Source: Coriobacteriia bacterium
GTDB taxonomy: Bacteria; Actinomycetota; Coriobacteriia; Coriobacteriales; UBA8131
Length of the DNA: 64,000 nt
Assembly: GCA_009783085.1 (NCBI GenBank)
Contig: WRHU01000001.1
Span: 62,001 to 126,000, forward strand
Direction: 5' to 3'
Positions 56,004 through 64,000 of the stretch are shown one piece after another (within the stretch, counting starts at the first letter, position 1; each line of letters opens with the position of its first letter). The translations under genes were made by a program, and so were the position numbers. The notes beneath the pieces are model-generated. The model saw nothing but the letters and a program-made list of their open reading frames with translations, did no database searches and was not told the origin of the DNA.

Positions 56004-56092
56004 TGGCAGGTTGTGTTTGTACCCTCGGCTCAGTATGACGTTTCCACCAACGCATAACTTGGCTTAGGGCGAATGAAAGAAAGGGTGGAATT

Positions 56093-56368
56093 ATGCCTCT
56101 CACCAAGGAACAAAAAGCTCAGATTATTGCTGAGTACGGCAAAGGACCAAACGATTCTGGTTCTGCCGAAGTACAAGTTGCACTGCACACGCAGCGCATT
56201 CGTGAACTCACCGAACATCTTAAGGTTCACAAAAAGGATCACCACACACGTCGTGGTCTACTCATGTTGGTTGGTAAGCGTCGTCGTTTGCTCACCTACA
56301 TCAAGCAAAATGACATTCAGAGCTACCGTGAGCTTATCGTAAAGCTCGGTATCCGAGATAACGTCTAG
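56093..56368 (+). CDS. rpsO: Ribosomal protein S15
   Basis: 91 residues with the usual S15 signature [20 protein letters not shown], followed by [20 protein letters not shown]. Primary 16S rRNA binder of the 30S platform. It precedes pnp, the order found in most bacteria. ATG with AAAGGGTGG. Confidence 0.97.
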   Translation: MPLTKEQKAQIIAEYGKGPNDSGSAEVQVALHTQRIRELTEHLKVHKKDHHTRRGLLMLVGKRRRLLTYIKQNDIQSYRELIVKLGIRDNV

Positions 56369-56384
56369 ATTGTTGCAAAAAGTG

Positions 56385-56404
56385 GTGCCCGGTCATCCGG
56401 GCAC
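56385..56404 (+). terminator. Hairpin between rpsO and pnp
   Basis: GTGCCCGG (56385-56392), TCAT loop, CCGGGCAC (56397-56404), a perfect 8-bp stem followed by TGTTTA. It may be a partial terminator or a processing site between the two genes, as in other rpsO-pnp operons. Confidence 0.6.
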
Positions 56405-56434
56405 TGTTTATAAGAAGAAGAGGAAGAAGAGGAA

Positions 56435-58660
56435 ATGACAAAAGTTACTGAGAGTTTTGAACTGTACGGAAAAGAGTACACCTTAACCACCGGCGAGATT
56501 GCCCGTCAGTCTACGGGCGCTGTTTTGGTTACTCAAGGCGACACAATTGTACTGGTTACAGCCGTTGTGTCAAAAGAACGAAAAGACTATGATTTCTTTC
56601 CCCTAACCGTTGACATTGTTGAGCGCATGTATGCCGTGGGTCGTATTCCCGGCGGCTACATCAAGCGAGAAACCCGTCCCTCTGATAAGGGAACACTGAT
56701 GGCGCGCATGATTGACCGCCCCGTTCGTCCGGGATTTCCGGAAGGGTTTCGCAACGAGGTGCAAATTGTTGCCACCATTATGTCTGCCGACCACGTTAAT
56801 CAGCCAGATATTATCGGTATCATGGGAGCTTCGGCTGCCTTGCTTGCTGGTGGCGTTCCCTTTGACGGGCCTGCTGCGGGCGTGCGCATTGGTCGCAACC
56901 CCAAAACAGGCGATTTTATCGTCAATCCTACCTTTGAGGAGGAGGAAAACTCCGACCTCGAGCTTACGCTGGCAGGAACTCCTGACTGCATAACTATGGT
57001 TGAAGGCGGCGCTCAAGAGTTGTCTGAGGAGATCATGTTGGCGGCCATGCAATTTGGCCAGGAGGCTATTGCAGAGTTTTGCAAGGCACAGCAGCGTTTC
57101 ATCGAAAAAGTCGCTCCTGAGCTTAAGGAGTATCCGGTTGATGAGCCAGTTGCTGAGGTTGCTGAGCGCATTAACACCCATTTTGATGCCATGAGCGCTG
57201 CCCTCAAAGACGCCGACAAACTGGCACGTGTTGACAAGGTTGCTGCCCTCAAAGAGGAAATTAAGGCGACCTTTAGCGACGAGGAAATTGAACTTTGGAG
57301 CAAGGAAATATCTGCTGCTCTCAAAGGCCTTGAGAAAAACGCCATGCGCACGATGGTTATTCAAACAGGCGAGCGCGTTGACGGACGTGCGGTTGACGAG
57401 ATTCGACCAATCACGTCAACGGTTGGCTTTTTGCCCCGCGCTCACGGAACAGGTCTGTTCACCCGCGGACAAACACAGGTTTTAAGCGTTTTGACACTGG
57501 GAATGCTCAATGAGGCTCAGCGCCTTGACACCATTGACCCACAAGAGCGCAGGCGCTATATGCACCAGTACAACTTCCCGCCGTATTGCACGGGCGAAAC
57601 GGGACGTATGGGTGCCCCAAAGCGTCGTGAAATTGGTCACGGTGCGCTTGCTGAGCGGGCAATACTTGCTGTTTTGCCTAACGAGGAGGAGTTCCCATAC
57701 TCCATCCGCATTGTAAGCGAGGTTTTGGAGTCTAACGGTTCATCATCTATGGCTTCTGCCTGCGGTTCATCGTTGGCGCTTATGGACGCTGGTGTTCCTA
57801 TTGTGCGTCCCGTTTCTGGCATTGCTATGGGTCTTATCAAAGAGGGCGATGATGTAGTAGTGCTTTCTGACATTCAAGGTGTCGAGGACTTTTTGGGCGA
57901 CATGGACTTTAAGGTCTGCGGAACCGAAAAGGGCATTACGGCGCTGCAAATGGATAACAAGGCCAAAGGCTTAAGCATTGAGGTTCTTGCGACCGCTCTT
58001 GAGCAGGCGAAAAAGGGCCGTGCACATATTTTAGGAAAAATGAACGAGGCTATTGTTGCTCCGCGTGACGAGATGAGTGAGTTTGCTCCGCGTATTATCT
58101 CTATTAAGATACCGGTTGACAAGATTCGTGACGTTATTGGTACGGGCGGCAAAGTTATTCGGAGTCTGCAAGAAGAAACAGGCGCAACCATTGAGGTTAC
58201 CGAAGACGGAACCGTCTACATCGCCTCTAAAGATACGGGCGGCGAGGAAGCGAAATCTCGCATTGAGATGATTATTAAGGTTCCCGAGGTAGGGGAGGAA
58301 TATCACGGCACCGTGGTATCTATCCAGCCCTTTGGTGCTTTTGTGGAGCTTTTGCCCGGCAAAGATGGCCTGTTGCATATTAGCCGTGTTGCCCAAGGTC
58401 GCGTTGGCTCTGTTGAAGACGTATTGACCATTGGGGACGAAGTGCACGTCAAGATTATTGAAATTGAGAATGGCAAGATATCGCTTGATCGCCTTGATAA
58501 GCCCGTTGCGCCTCCCTCTGAGGGCGGAGCTGGCGGCGGCAATCGAGATGGCAAGAGTGGCGGACCAGGTGGTTCAGGCGGTTATGGCAACCGTGATAAC
58601 CGCAGAGGTCGTGACGGCGGTCGCGAGGGAGATAGTCGTACACCCCGTCGCCGTCAATAA
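56435..58660 (+). CDS. pnp: Polyribonucleotide nucleotidyltransferase (PNPase)
   Basis: 741 residues. Two RNase PH domains, with active-site region FPPYCTGETGRMGAPKRREI in the second domain and ASACGSSLALMDAGVPI. They are followed by KH (IIGTGGKVIRSLQEET type: VIGTGGKVIRSLQEETGATI) and S1 (EEYHGTVVSIQPFGAFVELL). The last 45 residues are a Gly/Arg/Asn-rich tail ending TPRRRQ, an RNA-binding-like extension beyond the usual C-terminus. Processive 3'-5' phosphorolytic RNA decay. ATG with AAGAGGAA. Confidence 0.97.
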   Translation: MTKVTESFELYGKEYTLTTGEIARQSTGAVLVTQGDTIVLVTAVVSKERKDYDFFPLTVDIVERMYAVGRIPGGYIKRETRPSDKGTLMARMIDRPVRPGFPEGFRNEVQIVATIMSADHVNQPDIIGIMGASAALLAGGVPFDGPAAGVRIGRNPKTGDFIVNPTFEEEENSDLELTLAGTPDCITMVEGGAQELSEEIMLAAMQFGQEAIAEFCKAQQRFIEKVAPELKEYPVDEPVAEVAERINTHFDAMSAALKDADKLARVDKVAALKEEIKATFSDEEIELWSKEISAALKGLEKNAMRTMVIQTGERVDGRAVDEIRPITSTVGFLPRAHGTGLFTRGQTQVLSVLTLGMLNEAQRLDTIDPQERRRYMHQYNFPPYCTGETGRMGAPKRREIGHGALAERAILAVLPNEEEFPYSIRIVSEVLESNGSSSMASACGSSLALMDAGVPIVRPVSGIAMGLIKEGDDVVVLSDIQGVEDFLGDMDFKVCGTEKGITALQMDNKAKGLSIEVLATALEQAKKGRAHILGKMNEAIVAPRDEMSEFAPRIISIKIPVDKIRDVIGTGGKVIRSLQEETGATIEVTEDGTVYIASKDTGGEEAKSRIEMIIKVPEVGEEYHGTVVSIQPFGAFVELLPGKDGLLHISRVAQGRVGSVEDVLTIGDEVHVKIIEIENGKISLDRLDKPVAPPSEGGAGGGNRDGKSGGPGGSGGYGNRDNRRGRDGGREGDSRTPRRRQ

Positions 58661-58670
58661 GCGGTAGCAG

Positions 58671-58726
58671 GCGGTTATAAGCAAGCGGTTGTAGGCAAGT
58701 GGCTACAAGCAGGCAGCTATACGCAA
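58671..58726. repeat. Four tandem 14-bp repeats after pnp
   Basis: GCGGTTATAAGCAA (58671-58684), GCGGTTGTAGGCAA (58685-58698), GTGGCTACAAGCAG (58699-58712) and GCAGCTATACGCAA (58713-58726) lie head to tail; consensus GCGGYTRTARGCAA. A partial unit GCGGTAGCAG precedes them. Confidence 0.8.
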
Positions 58727-58755
58727 GCGTCACTGCAGTATGCTTTGATGAGTAT

Positions 58756-58793
58756 CGAGTGCCTTTGGCAGCCGTGGCTGCCAAAGGCACTCG
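58756..58793 (+). terminator. 18-bp perfect hairpin after pnp, no T run
   Basis: 58756-58773 pairs perfectly with 58776-58793 around GT. No run of T follows on either strand, so this is either a terminator of the Rho-assisted kind or an RNA-stabilising structure at the 3' end of the pnp message. Confidence 0.6.
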
Positions 58794-58884
58794 CACACCA
58801 CACAATCCACCAGTGTCAATCAGCCCACCGGTGGATATAATTCACTAAGAGAAATTAACGAGCAAAGGCAAGACAGAGGTAATT

Positions 58885-60141
58885 ATGTTTTACGAAAAAA
58901 GTACTCTTTCCAACGGCTTAACCGTTTTGTCAGAATCTATGGACGGCGTGCGCTCAGTTGCTCTGGGTATTTGGTATCGGGTAGGCTCACGCGACGAGAA
59001 ACCAGAGCAGCTGGGGCTTTCTCACTTTATGGAACACATGATGTTTAAGGGCACCGAAAAACGTACCGCCCTTGATATTTCCATGTCGTTTGATGCCATG
59101 GGTGCCGAGCTCAACGCTTTTACGTCTAAGGAATACACCTGCTATTATGCCCGTGTTTTAGATGAGCGGCTGGAATCCGCCTTTGAGATTCTCAGCGACA
59201 TGGTAACCTCCTCAGTTTTTGCCAGCGATGCCATACATTCTGAGCGTGAGGTAGTTATCGAGGAAATATCACGGTGCGAGGACACGCCAGACGACCATAT
59301 TGGCGACTTATTCTCAGAAACCTTTTATCCAACCGTGCAGCTTGGTCGTCCTATTTTGGGAACGCGCGAGCTGGTGGGAGCCTACGAGCATGAGGATTGT
59401 CAGCGCTATCAGGAGAGCCACTATCATGCGGGTAACGCAACGGTGGTTGCCTCGGGAAGCATTGACCATGAGCGTTTAGTAGCCTTGTGCGAGCGCTACC
59501 TGGGCGCTATGCCAACGGGCACCCCCAATGAGCGCGGACTTGTTGATGAGCAAAACCGCAAGGAGCTTGCAGCTCTCACGCGCCCAACCGAACAGGCTCA
59601 CCTGCTCATCGGTATGCCCGGCGTTCCTTTGGGCCATGACGATAGGTATGCAGCTGCTTTGCTTGATTCTATTTTGGGCGGTCCGATGTCCTCACGCCTT
59701 TTTCAAGAGGTTCGCGAGAAGCGAGGGCTTGCCTATGCAGTATACGCTTCAACAGTTTCTTACATGAACGCAGCGCAGTTTTCGGTTTATGCTGGAACAC
59801 GCCCGTCAAACCTAGGAGAGGTACTCGGGCTTATCCGCAAGGAACTTGCTTCTTTGGTAGCCAAAGGCGTTACCTCTGAGGAGCTTGCACGGGTCCAAGA
59901 ATACGTTGTGGGAAACCTTGTGTTGGCGCATGAAGCGACCTCATCGCGCATGGTGCGTTTGGGCCGCAATCAGGTTAACGGACTAAAGCATCTTTCGATA
60001 GACGAGCTTATTGAGCGGTATCGTGCGGTGGGTCTTGAGGACATTAAGCGTGTGGCTGAGCGGGTGTTTGCCCAAGAACCAACGGTCGCCGTTATTAGTC
60101 CGCTTACGCAAGATGAAATTGCTGAGCTGGTCTGCGCCTAA
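58885..60141 (+). CDS. M16-family zinc peptidase (processing-peptidase-like)
   Basis: 418 residues. The inverted zinc motif HFMEHMMF (His-x-x-Glu-His, near residue 50) is followed by the downstream Glu in VVIEEISRCEDTPDD. The C-terminal half has GGPMSSRLFQEVREKRGLAY, the second conserved M16 segment. Short single-chain M16B proteins often sit after pnp. It cuts peptides in the cytoplasm, with unknown substrate. ATG with AGAGGTAA. Confidence 0.94.
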   Translation: MFYEKSTLSNGLTVLSESMDGVRSVALGIWYRVGSRDEKPEQLGLSHFMEHMMFKGTEKRTALDISMSFDAMGAELNAFTSKEYTCYYARVLDERLESAFEILSDMVTSSVFASDAIHSEREVVIEEISRCEDTPDDHIGDLFSETFYPTVQLGRPILGTRELVGAYEHEDCQRYQESHYHAGNATVVASGSIDHERLVALCERYLGAMPTGTPNERGLVDEQNRKELAALTRPTEQAHLLIGMPGVPLGHDDRYAAALLDSILGGPMSSRLFQEVREKRGLAYAVYASTVSYMNAAQFSVYAGTRPSNLGEVLGLIRKELASLVAKGVTSEELARVQEYVVGNLVLAHEATSSRMVRLGRNQVNGLKHLSIDELIERYRAVGLEDIKRVAERVFAQEPTVAVISPLTQDEIAELVCA

Positions 60142-60211
60142 CAACTTGCGCTATGATAGAGCAAAGAGCAATGTTGCGAAGCGCAATAAACCTTTGTGGG
60201 AGTGTGTTTTT

Positions 60212-61024
60212 ATGACTAAAGTATTGGTAAATGGATATCTTGGCCGTATGGGCTCTGAGGTAGTGCGTGCCGTATGTGCCGCCGATGACCTGAGCTTTGT
60301 TGGTGGTTTTGAGCCAACGGGCACGGCTACAGAGGTCTCTTTAGACAGCAAGGCGGTTGGCCCAGCTTTTACCGATCTTGCCACTGCGCTTGAGGCTGCC
60401 CAGCCCAACGTAGTAGTTGACTTTACTATTCCGAGCAGTGTTGAGAGCAACATTCGCACGTGCATGGCTGCAGGTGTGCCCATTGTTGTGGGAACTACGG
60501 GCTTAACGCCCGAGCAACTCGCCGCTCTTGAGGCTGATATTCCAGCTAATGCTACGGTGTTTATTGCCCCAAACTTTACCACGGGAGCAATTCTTATGAT
60601 GGCTGCCTCAAAGCTGGCAGCACGATTTTTTGATGATGTTGAAGTGCTTGAATTTCATCACAATCGTAAGCTTGATGCCCCAAGTGGAACAGCTCTCAGC
60701 ACCGCGCGCGCCATCGCCGAGGTGCGTGCCGAGGCGGGTCTTGAGCGGGTTGCTCCGGGCAAAGAAACAGAATCTGCTGGGAATGAGGGCGCGCGCGGTG
60801 CCTTCGTACAAGAGGTTCCCGTACACGCCATACGCTCCAACGGCTTTGTTGCTTCTCAAGAGGTTATCTTTGGCTCACCAGGTCAAACTCTGAGCATTCG
60901 ACATGATTCAATTGACCGAGCTGCCTATATGCCGGGCGTTTTGCTCGCCGTGCGCTCGGTGGCTACTGGCTCACACACCGGCCTTATTGTTGGGCTTGAA
61001 AAGTTCATGGACTTAGGTTTTTAG
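60212..61024 (+). CDS. dapB: 4-hydroxy-tetrahydrodipicolinate reductase
   Basis: 270 residues. Nucleotide fold VLVNGYLGRMGSEVV, then GTTGLTP, EFHHNRKLDAPSGTAL and VASQEVIFGSPGQTLSIRHD. The second step from aspartate semialdehyde to lysine and diaminopimelate. The ATG at 60212 has GGGAG 10 bases upstream. The longer frame back to 60011 overlaps the M16 gene in another frame and is rejected. dapA follows after ten bases. Confidence 0.95.
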   Translation: MTKVLVNGYLGRMGSEVVRAVCAADDLSFVGGFEPTGTATEVSLDSKAVGPAFTDLATALEAAQPNVVVDFTIPSSVESNIRTCMAAGVPIVVGTTGLTPEQLAALEADIPANATVFIAPNFTTGAILMMAASKLAARFFDDVEVLEFHHNRKLDAPSGTALSTARAIAEVRAEAGLERVAPGKETESAGNEGARGAFVQEVPVHAIRSNGFVASQEVIFGSPGQTLSIRHDSIDRAAYMPGVLLAVRSVATGSHTGLIVGLEKFMDLGF

Positions 61025-61034
61025 GAGGATTCCC

Positions 61035-61925
61035 ATGAAAACAGCAACTTTTGGACGTTTTATTCCCGCAATGGTGACCCCCTTTGATGCCAATCTTGAG
61101 CTTGATCTTACTCGAGCACAAGAACTTGCCGTGCGTCTTGTTGATGCGGGCAGCGATGCGCTGGTCATAAATGGTACGACGGGTGAGAGCCCTACCGTGT
61201 TTTATCCTCAGAAAATCTCGCTCTTTACCGCTGTTTTGGAAGCGGTTGGAGGGCGTGTTCCTGTCATTGCCAACGTGGGCGACAACTGCACGGCAGACTC
61301 GGTGGCCTTTGCCCGTGACGTTGAAAAGCTTGGCGTTGACGGCGTCATGCTCGTTGTGCCGTATTACAACAAGCCTCCGCAAGAGGGTATGTATCAGCAT
61401 TTTCGCTCAATCGCCGAAAGCATTGACTTACCTGCTATTTTGTACAATATTCCTGGCCGTTGCGTGGTTAATATGGAAGCGCAAACAACCCTGCGCCTTG
61501 CCCACGATGTTGATAATATTGTTGCTGTTAAGGAAGCAAGCGGAAAGCTTGACCAAATTGCCGAGATTATCACCGATGCCCCTGAGGGGTTTGTTGTGTA
61601 TTCGGGCGACGATGAGCAGACCCTGCCCATTATGAGCCTTGGCGGATACGGCGTTATCTCAACAATTGGAAACGTTGCCCCCGAGCGCATGAAGGAAATT
61701 GTTGAACTGTTGGCAGCAGGGGAGCAAACAAAGGCTCTTACAGCCCATTTGCGCCTGCTTCCGCTCATGAAAGAACTCTTTGTTACCGCAAATCCCATTA
61801 TGCCTAAAGAGGCTTTGCGTTTGCTCGGTTTTGATTGTGGAGGCGTGCGTTTGCCGCTGGTAGATGCAACTCCTGCCCAGCGTGATGGCTTAGAGAAGGT
61901 TATGCGCGCTGTTGGTGTACTGTAA
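61035..61925 (+). CDS. dapA: 4-hydroxy-tetrahydrodipicolinate synthase
   Basis: 296 residues, class I aldolase TIM barrel. GTTGESPT, the YYNKPPQEGMYQHFR segment, LYNIPGRCVVNM and the Schiff-base lysine in VAVKEASG are present. It condenses pyruvate and aspartate semialdehyde, upstream of DapB in the pathway although placed after it in the operon. ATG with GGAGG. Confidence 0.96.
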   Translation: MKTATFGRFIPAMVTPFDANLELDLTRAQELAVRLVDAGSDALVINGTTGESPTVFYPQKISLFTAVLEAVGGRVPVIANVGDNCTADSVAFARDVEKLGVDGVMLVVPYYNKPPQEGMYQHFRSIAESIDLPAILYNIPGRCVVNMEAQTTLRLAHDVDNIVAVKEASGKLDQIAEIITDAPEGFVVYSGDDEQTLPIMSLGGYGVISTIGNVAPERMKEIVELLAAGEQTKALTAHLRLLPLMKELFVTANPIMPKEALRLLGFDCGGVRLPLVDATPAQRDGLEKVMRAVGVL

Positions 61926-61956
61926 TCTTGTCTGGCTCAGTAGCAAAACGAGCTTG

Positions 61957-62154
61957 TGGTATAATTGCTAGACGATTTAACAGAAATCTGCATTTTTGCA
62001 GGTAGATATATAAAAGTGAGATTTATTTGGACGTAAGCTTTCGGGAAGAAAGCTAAAAATATATACAAATCCCTGAGGGGACACAAAAAAAGCGGCTTAA
62101 AACCCGCTTCTTGGTGCGCAAAGATTATCAAGTATCTGCGCAGGAGGAGTTTGT
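61957..62154 (+). promoter_or_regulatory. Promoter and structured leader of the RNase J gene
   Basis: Extended -10 TGGTATAAT (TATAAT at 61960-61965). The leader of about 180 bases can form hairpins at 61988-62001 (CTGCA/TGCAG), 62036-62054 (AGCTTTC/GAAAGCT), 62070-62080 and 62090-62109 (AAGCGG/CCGCTT). The last one, on the opposite strand, is followed by seven T, so it could also end transcription coming from the right. AGGAGGAG (62142-62149) is the ribosome site. Confidence 0.55.
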
Positions 62155-64000
62155 GTGCCAGCAGGGGAGAAAAGAAAGGAGCGCAAGCTCTTGCAAGTAA
62201 CAACATCAAGCCAAAACGCCGTGGTTCAACACGGCGTATCCGAGAGTGCTGACAACAAGCATCTTTCAACAACCGAACAAAAGAATAAAAACCACTCGGG
62301 TGGCCAAAACACTACAGGAGGGCGCACGCGCCGCAAGCGGGGGAGTTCCCGAGGCAGTTCCCAGGGCAGTTTCCAGAATAATGCTCAGGGCAATACTCAA
62401 GGTAACGAACCGTCTGTGGCTCAGTCGGTAGCTCATTCTGCAGCTCAGTCGGCAGCTCAGTCCAGAACGCAAGGTAGTACAAAGAGCAATGCAAAGGGGA
62501 GCACTAAATCTCAAGGCGCTACAAAGGCCAAAGCTAAGCCCAATGCGTCACAAGCCTCAAAGAATAAAACCGACCTCAAGGTAATTCCTTTGGGCGGTCT
62601 TGACGGCATTGGCAAAAATATGACTGCCTTCGAATACGGCGATGACCTTATCCTTGTTGACGCGGGGCTCATGTTTCCTGATGACGATCACCCCGGCGTC
62701 GACCTTATTTTGCCCGACTATACCTATGTTCTTGAGCGTGCGCACCAGCTGCGAGGTATTGTGATAACGCACGGTCATGAGGACCACACCGGTGCGCTGC
62801 CGTATTTGCTCAAAGACCTCGGTGTGCCTGTTCCTATTTATGGCAGCAAGCTTACTCTAGGGCTTATTGAGGGAAAGCTCGCTGAGCATCGCATAAAAAA
62901 TCCTGTTTTTCGTGAAGTTCATGCAGGACAGCGCATTACGCTCAAGTCGTTTTCTTGCGAGTTTTTCCATGTCAACCACTCGATACCAGCAGCTATGGGT
63001 GTGTTTCTCCAAACGCCTGCTGGCAACGTTTTGCACACGGGCGACTTCAAGCTCGATCAAACGCCCATCGACGGTACTCATACCGATTTTGCGGCAATCT
63101 CACGCTTCTCAAGTACCGGAATTGACCTTATGCTGTCTGATTCCACTAATGCCACCAATGCGAGCTTTACCAAATCAGAAGCAGAGGTAGGCAAGGCGCT
63201 CGAACAAATCATTTCAAGTGCCAAAAAACGGGTTATTGTGGCGGCCTTTTCTAGTCACATACACCGCATTCAGCAGGTCTGCGACGCAGCGGTGGGGGCA
63301 GGACGCAAAGTAGCTGTTACGGGACGCTCCATGCTCACCAATTCGCAAATTGCCCGTGATCTTAAGTATCTAAAAATTGCCGACAAGAACATTGTTGATG
63401 CGTATGCTGCCAAAGACATTCCTCCTCATAAGGTGGTTATTTTGTGCACCGGCTCACAAGGGGAGCCGCTTTCTGCGCTGGCACGTATGTCAAACGGCGA
63501 GCATCGAACGGTTGAGATTGAGGAAGGGGATACTGTTATCCTTTCTGCAACGCCCGTTCCAGGAAATGAAAAAGCGGTAACGCGTGTGGTTAACGCCTTG
63601 TCAAAAATTGGTGCTGAGGTCTACGACAAGAGCCGTGCATTGGTTCATGTTTCGGGCCATGCTGGAGCAGAGGAGCTTAAGCTTATGCTTGCTCTTGCCA
63701 AACCACGCAATTTTATGCCCATTCACGGTGAGGCTCTGCATTTGCGCGCCCATGCCCAGTTGGCAGAAAGCGTAGGAGTCCAAAAGAAAAATATTTTTAT
63801 GGTCGAGAGTGGTGATGTATTGCTACTCAATAACCAACATATAACCAAGGGTGAGCCTATCGAAAGTGGCGTTATTTATGTTGACGGGCTTTCAGTCGGC
63901 GATGTGTCAAACGTGGTGCTCAAAGACCGCCAGACACTCTCGTCAGACGGCATTGTTACTGTTGTGTGCATGATTAGAAAGCGCGACAGCTCGCTGGTAG
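62155..64000 (+). CDS. rnj: Ribonuclease J with long N-terminal extension, 3' end outside window
   Basis: 615 codons visible. The GTG at 62155 is placed five bases after AGGAGGAG. Residues 1-140 are low complexity (Lys/Arg-, Gln-, Ser- and Asn-rich, with a repeated AAQS). The conserved core begins with LKVIPLGGLDGIGKNM at residue 141. The metallo-beta-lactamase motif THGHEDHTGALP follows, then HTGDFKLD and the beta-CASP part with SGHAGAEELKLMLALAKPRN. RNase J is a 5'-3' exo/endoribonuclease that matures and degrades RNA. The extension is much longer than in Bacillus RNase J1. Confidence 0.95.
   Translation, partial: MPAGEKRKERKLLQVTTSSQNAVVQHGVSESADNKHLSTTEQKNKNHSGGQNTTGGRTRRKRGSSRGSSQGSFQNNAQGNTQGNEPSVAQSVAHSAAQSAAQSRTQGSTKSNAKGSTKSQGATKAKAKPNASQASKNKTDLKVIPLGGLDGIGKNMTAFEYGDDLILVDAGLMFPDDDHPGVDLILPDYTYVLERAHQLRGIVITHGHEDHTGALPYLLKDLGVPVPIYGSKLTLGLIEGKLAEHRIKNPVFREVHAGQRITLKSFSCEFFHVNHSIPAAMGVFLQTPAGNVLHTGDFKLDQTPIDGTHTDFAAISRFSSTGIDLMLSDSTNATNASFTKSEAEVGKALEQIISSAKKRVIVAAFSSHIHRIQQVCDAAVGAGRKVAVTGRSMLTNSQIARDLKYLKIADKNIVDAYAAKDIPPHKVVILCTGSQGEPLSALARMSNGEHRTVEIEEGDTVILSATPVPGNEKAVTRVVNALSKIGAEVYDKSRALVHVSGHAGAEELKLMLALAKPRNFMPIHGEALHLRAHAQLAESVGVQKKNIFMVESGDVLLLNNQHITKGEPIESGVIYVDGLSVGDVSNVVLKDRQTLSSDGIVTVVCMIRKRDSSLV

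Noticed and set aside
56603-57364. 253-codon open frame opposite pnp
   Set aside because: Antisense to the conserved RNase PH domains of PNPase; His/Asn-rich shadow product.
58671-58726. CRISPR array
   Set aside because: Units of 14 bp without spacers; no cas genes in the window.

Overview
The window looks like chromosome from an anaerobic member of the Coriobacteriia (Actinomycetota), probably close to the Eggerthellaceae, at medium GC. The evidence is a mix of traits. The heat-shock operon has the actinobacterial order dnaK-grpE-dnaJ-hspR-clpB with an HspR-type regulator. RNase J carries a long N-terminal extension. Energy metabolism is anaerobic, with a four-subunit pyruvate:ferredoxin oxidoreductase, a proton-pumping transhydrogenase, NADP-type glutamate dehydrogenase and a FAD/Fe-S oxidase fusion. 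Large Lys/Ser-rich secreted proteins are also present. The genus cannot be fixed from sequence alone. About 58 protein genes and one tRNA are supported. Genes of both strands alternate in short operons.

Layout. 1-3.1 kb, minus strand: a bactofilin/YhbD pair and gdhA. 3.4-9.8 kb: tRNA-Pro followed by accessory DNA, namely a response regulator, a kinase without membrane segments, an ABC ATPase and a large FtsX-type permease. This unit is bracketed by two similar hairpins. After it come an XRE/zinc-ribbon regulator and a BrnT/BrnA toxin-antitoxin pair. 9.9-15.1 kb: a FAD/Fe-S fusion enzyme, an ArsR regulator, a flavodoxin and a lipoprotein. 15.3-17.4 kb: a translationally coupled MazG-like protein and a GIY-YIG/DUF2075 ATPase, the best candidate in the window for an undescribed defence-type system. 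18.6-25.4 kb: a complete phosphate regulon (pstSCAB-phoU plus a two-component system), in which PstS looks circularly permuted. 25.6-28.7 kb: pntAB. 28.8-36.0 kb: the heat-shock operon. 36.0-39.2 kb: two exported cell-surface proteins. 39.2-42.5 kb, minus strand: rsgA and a TrkH group. 42.7-46.5 kb: an XRE-cupin regulator, an acyl-CoA ligase and a MctB-like protein. 46.5-51.0 kb: coaX, a two-component system and a CAP-domain protein. 51.3-55.0 kb: porGDAB and bioY. 55.0-64.0 kb: recO, rpsO, pnp, an M16 peptidase, dapB, dapA and a partial RNase J.

How the parts fit together. Pyruvate oxidoreductase, transhydrogenase and glutamate dehydrogenase connect ferredoxin, NAD(H) and NADP(H) pools in a fermentative, amino-acid-using cell. 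The pst block is a self-contained phosphate sensing and uptake unit. rpsO-pnp and rnj form an RNA processing neighbourhood. Several intergenic gaps hold short imperfect tandem repeats (14, 15 or 18 bp units), a recurring feature that the genes do not explain. Operon, promoter and terminator calls come from reading motifs by eye, and no database search was possible.
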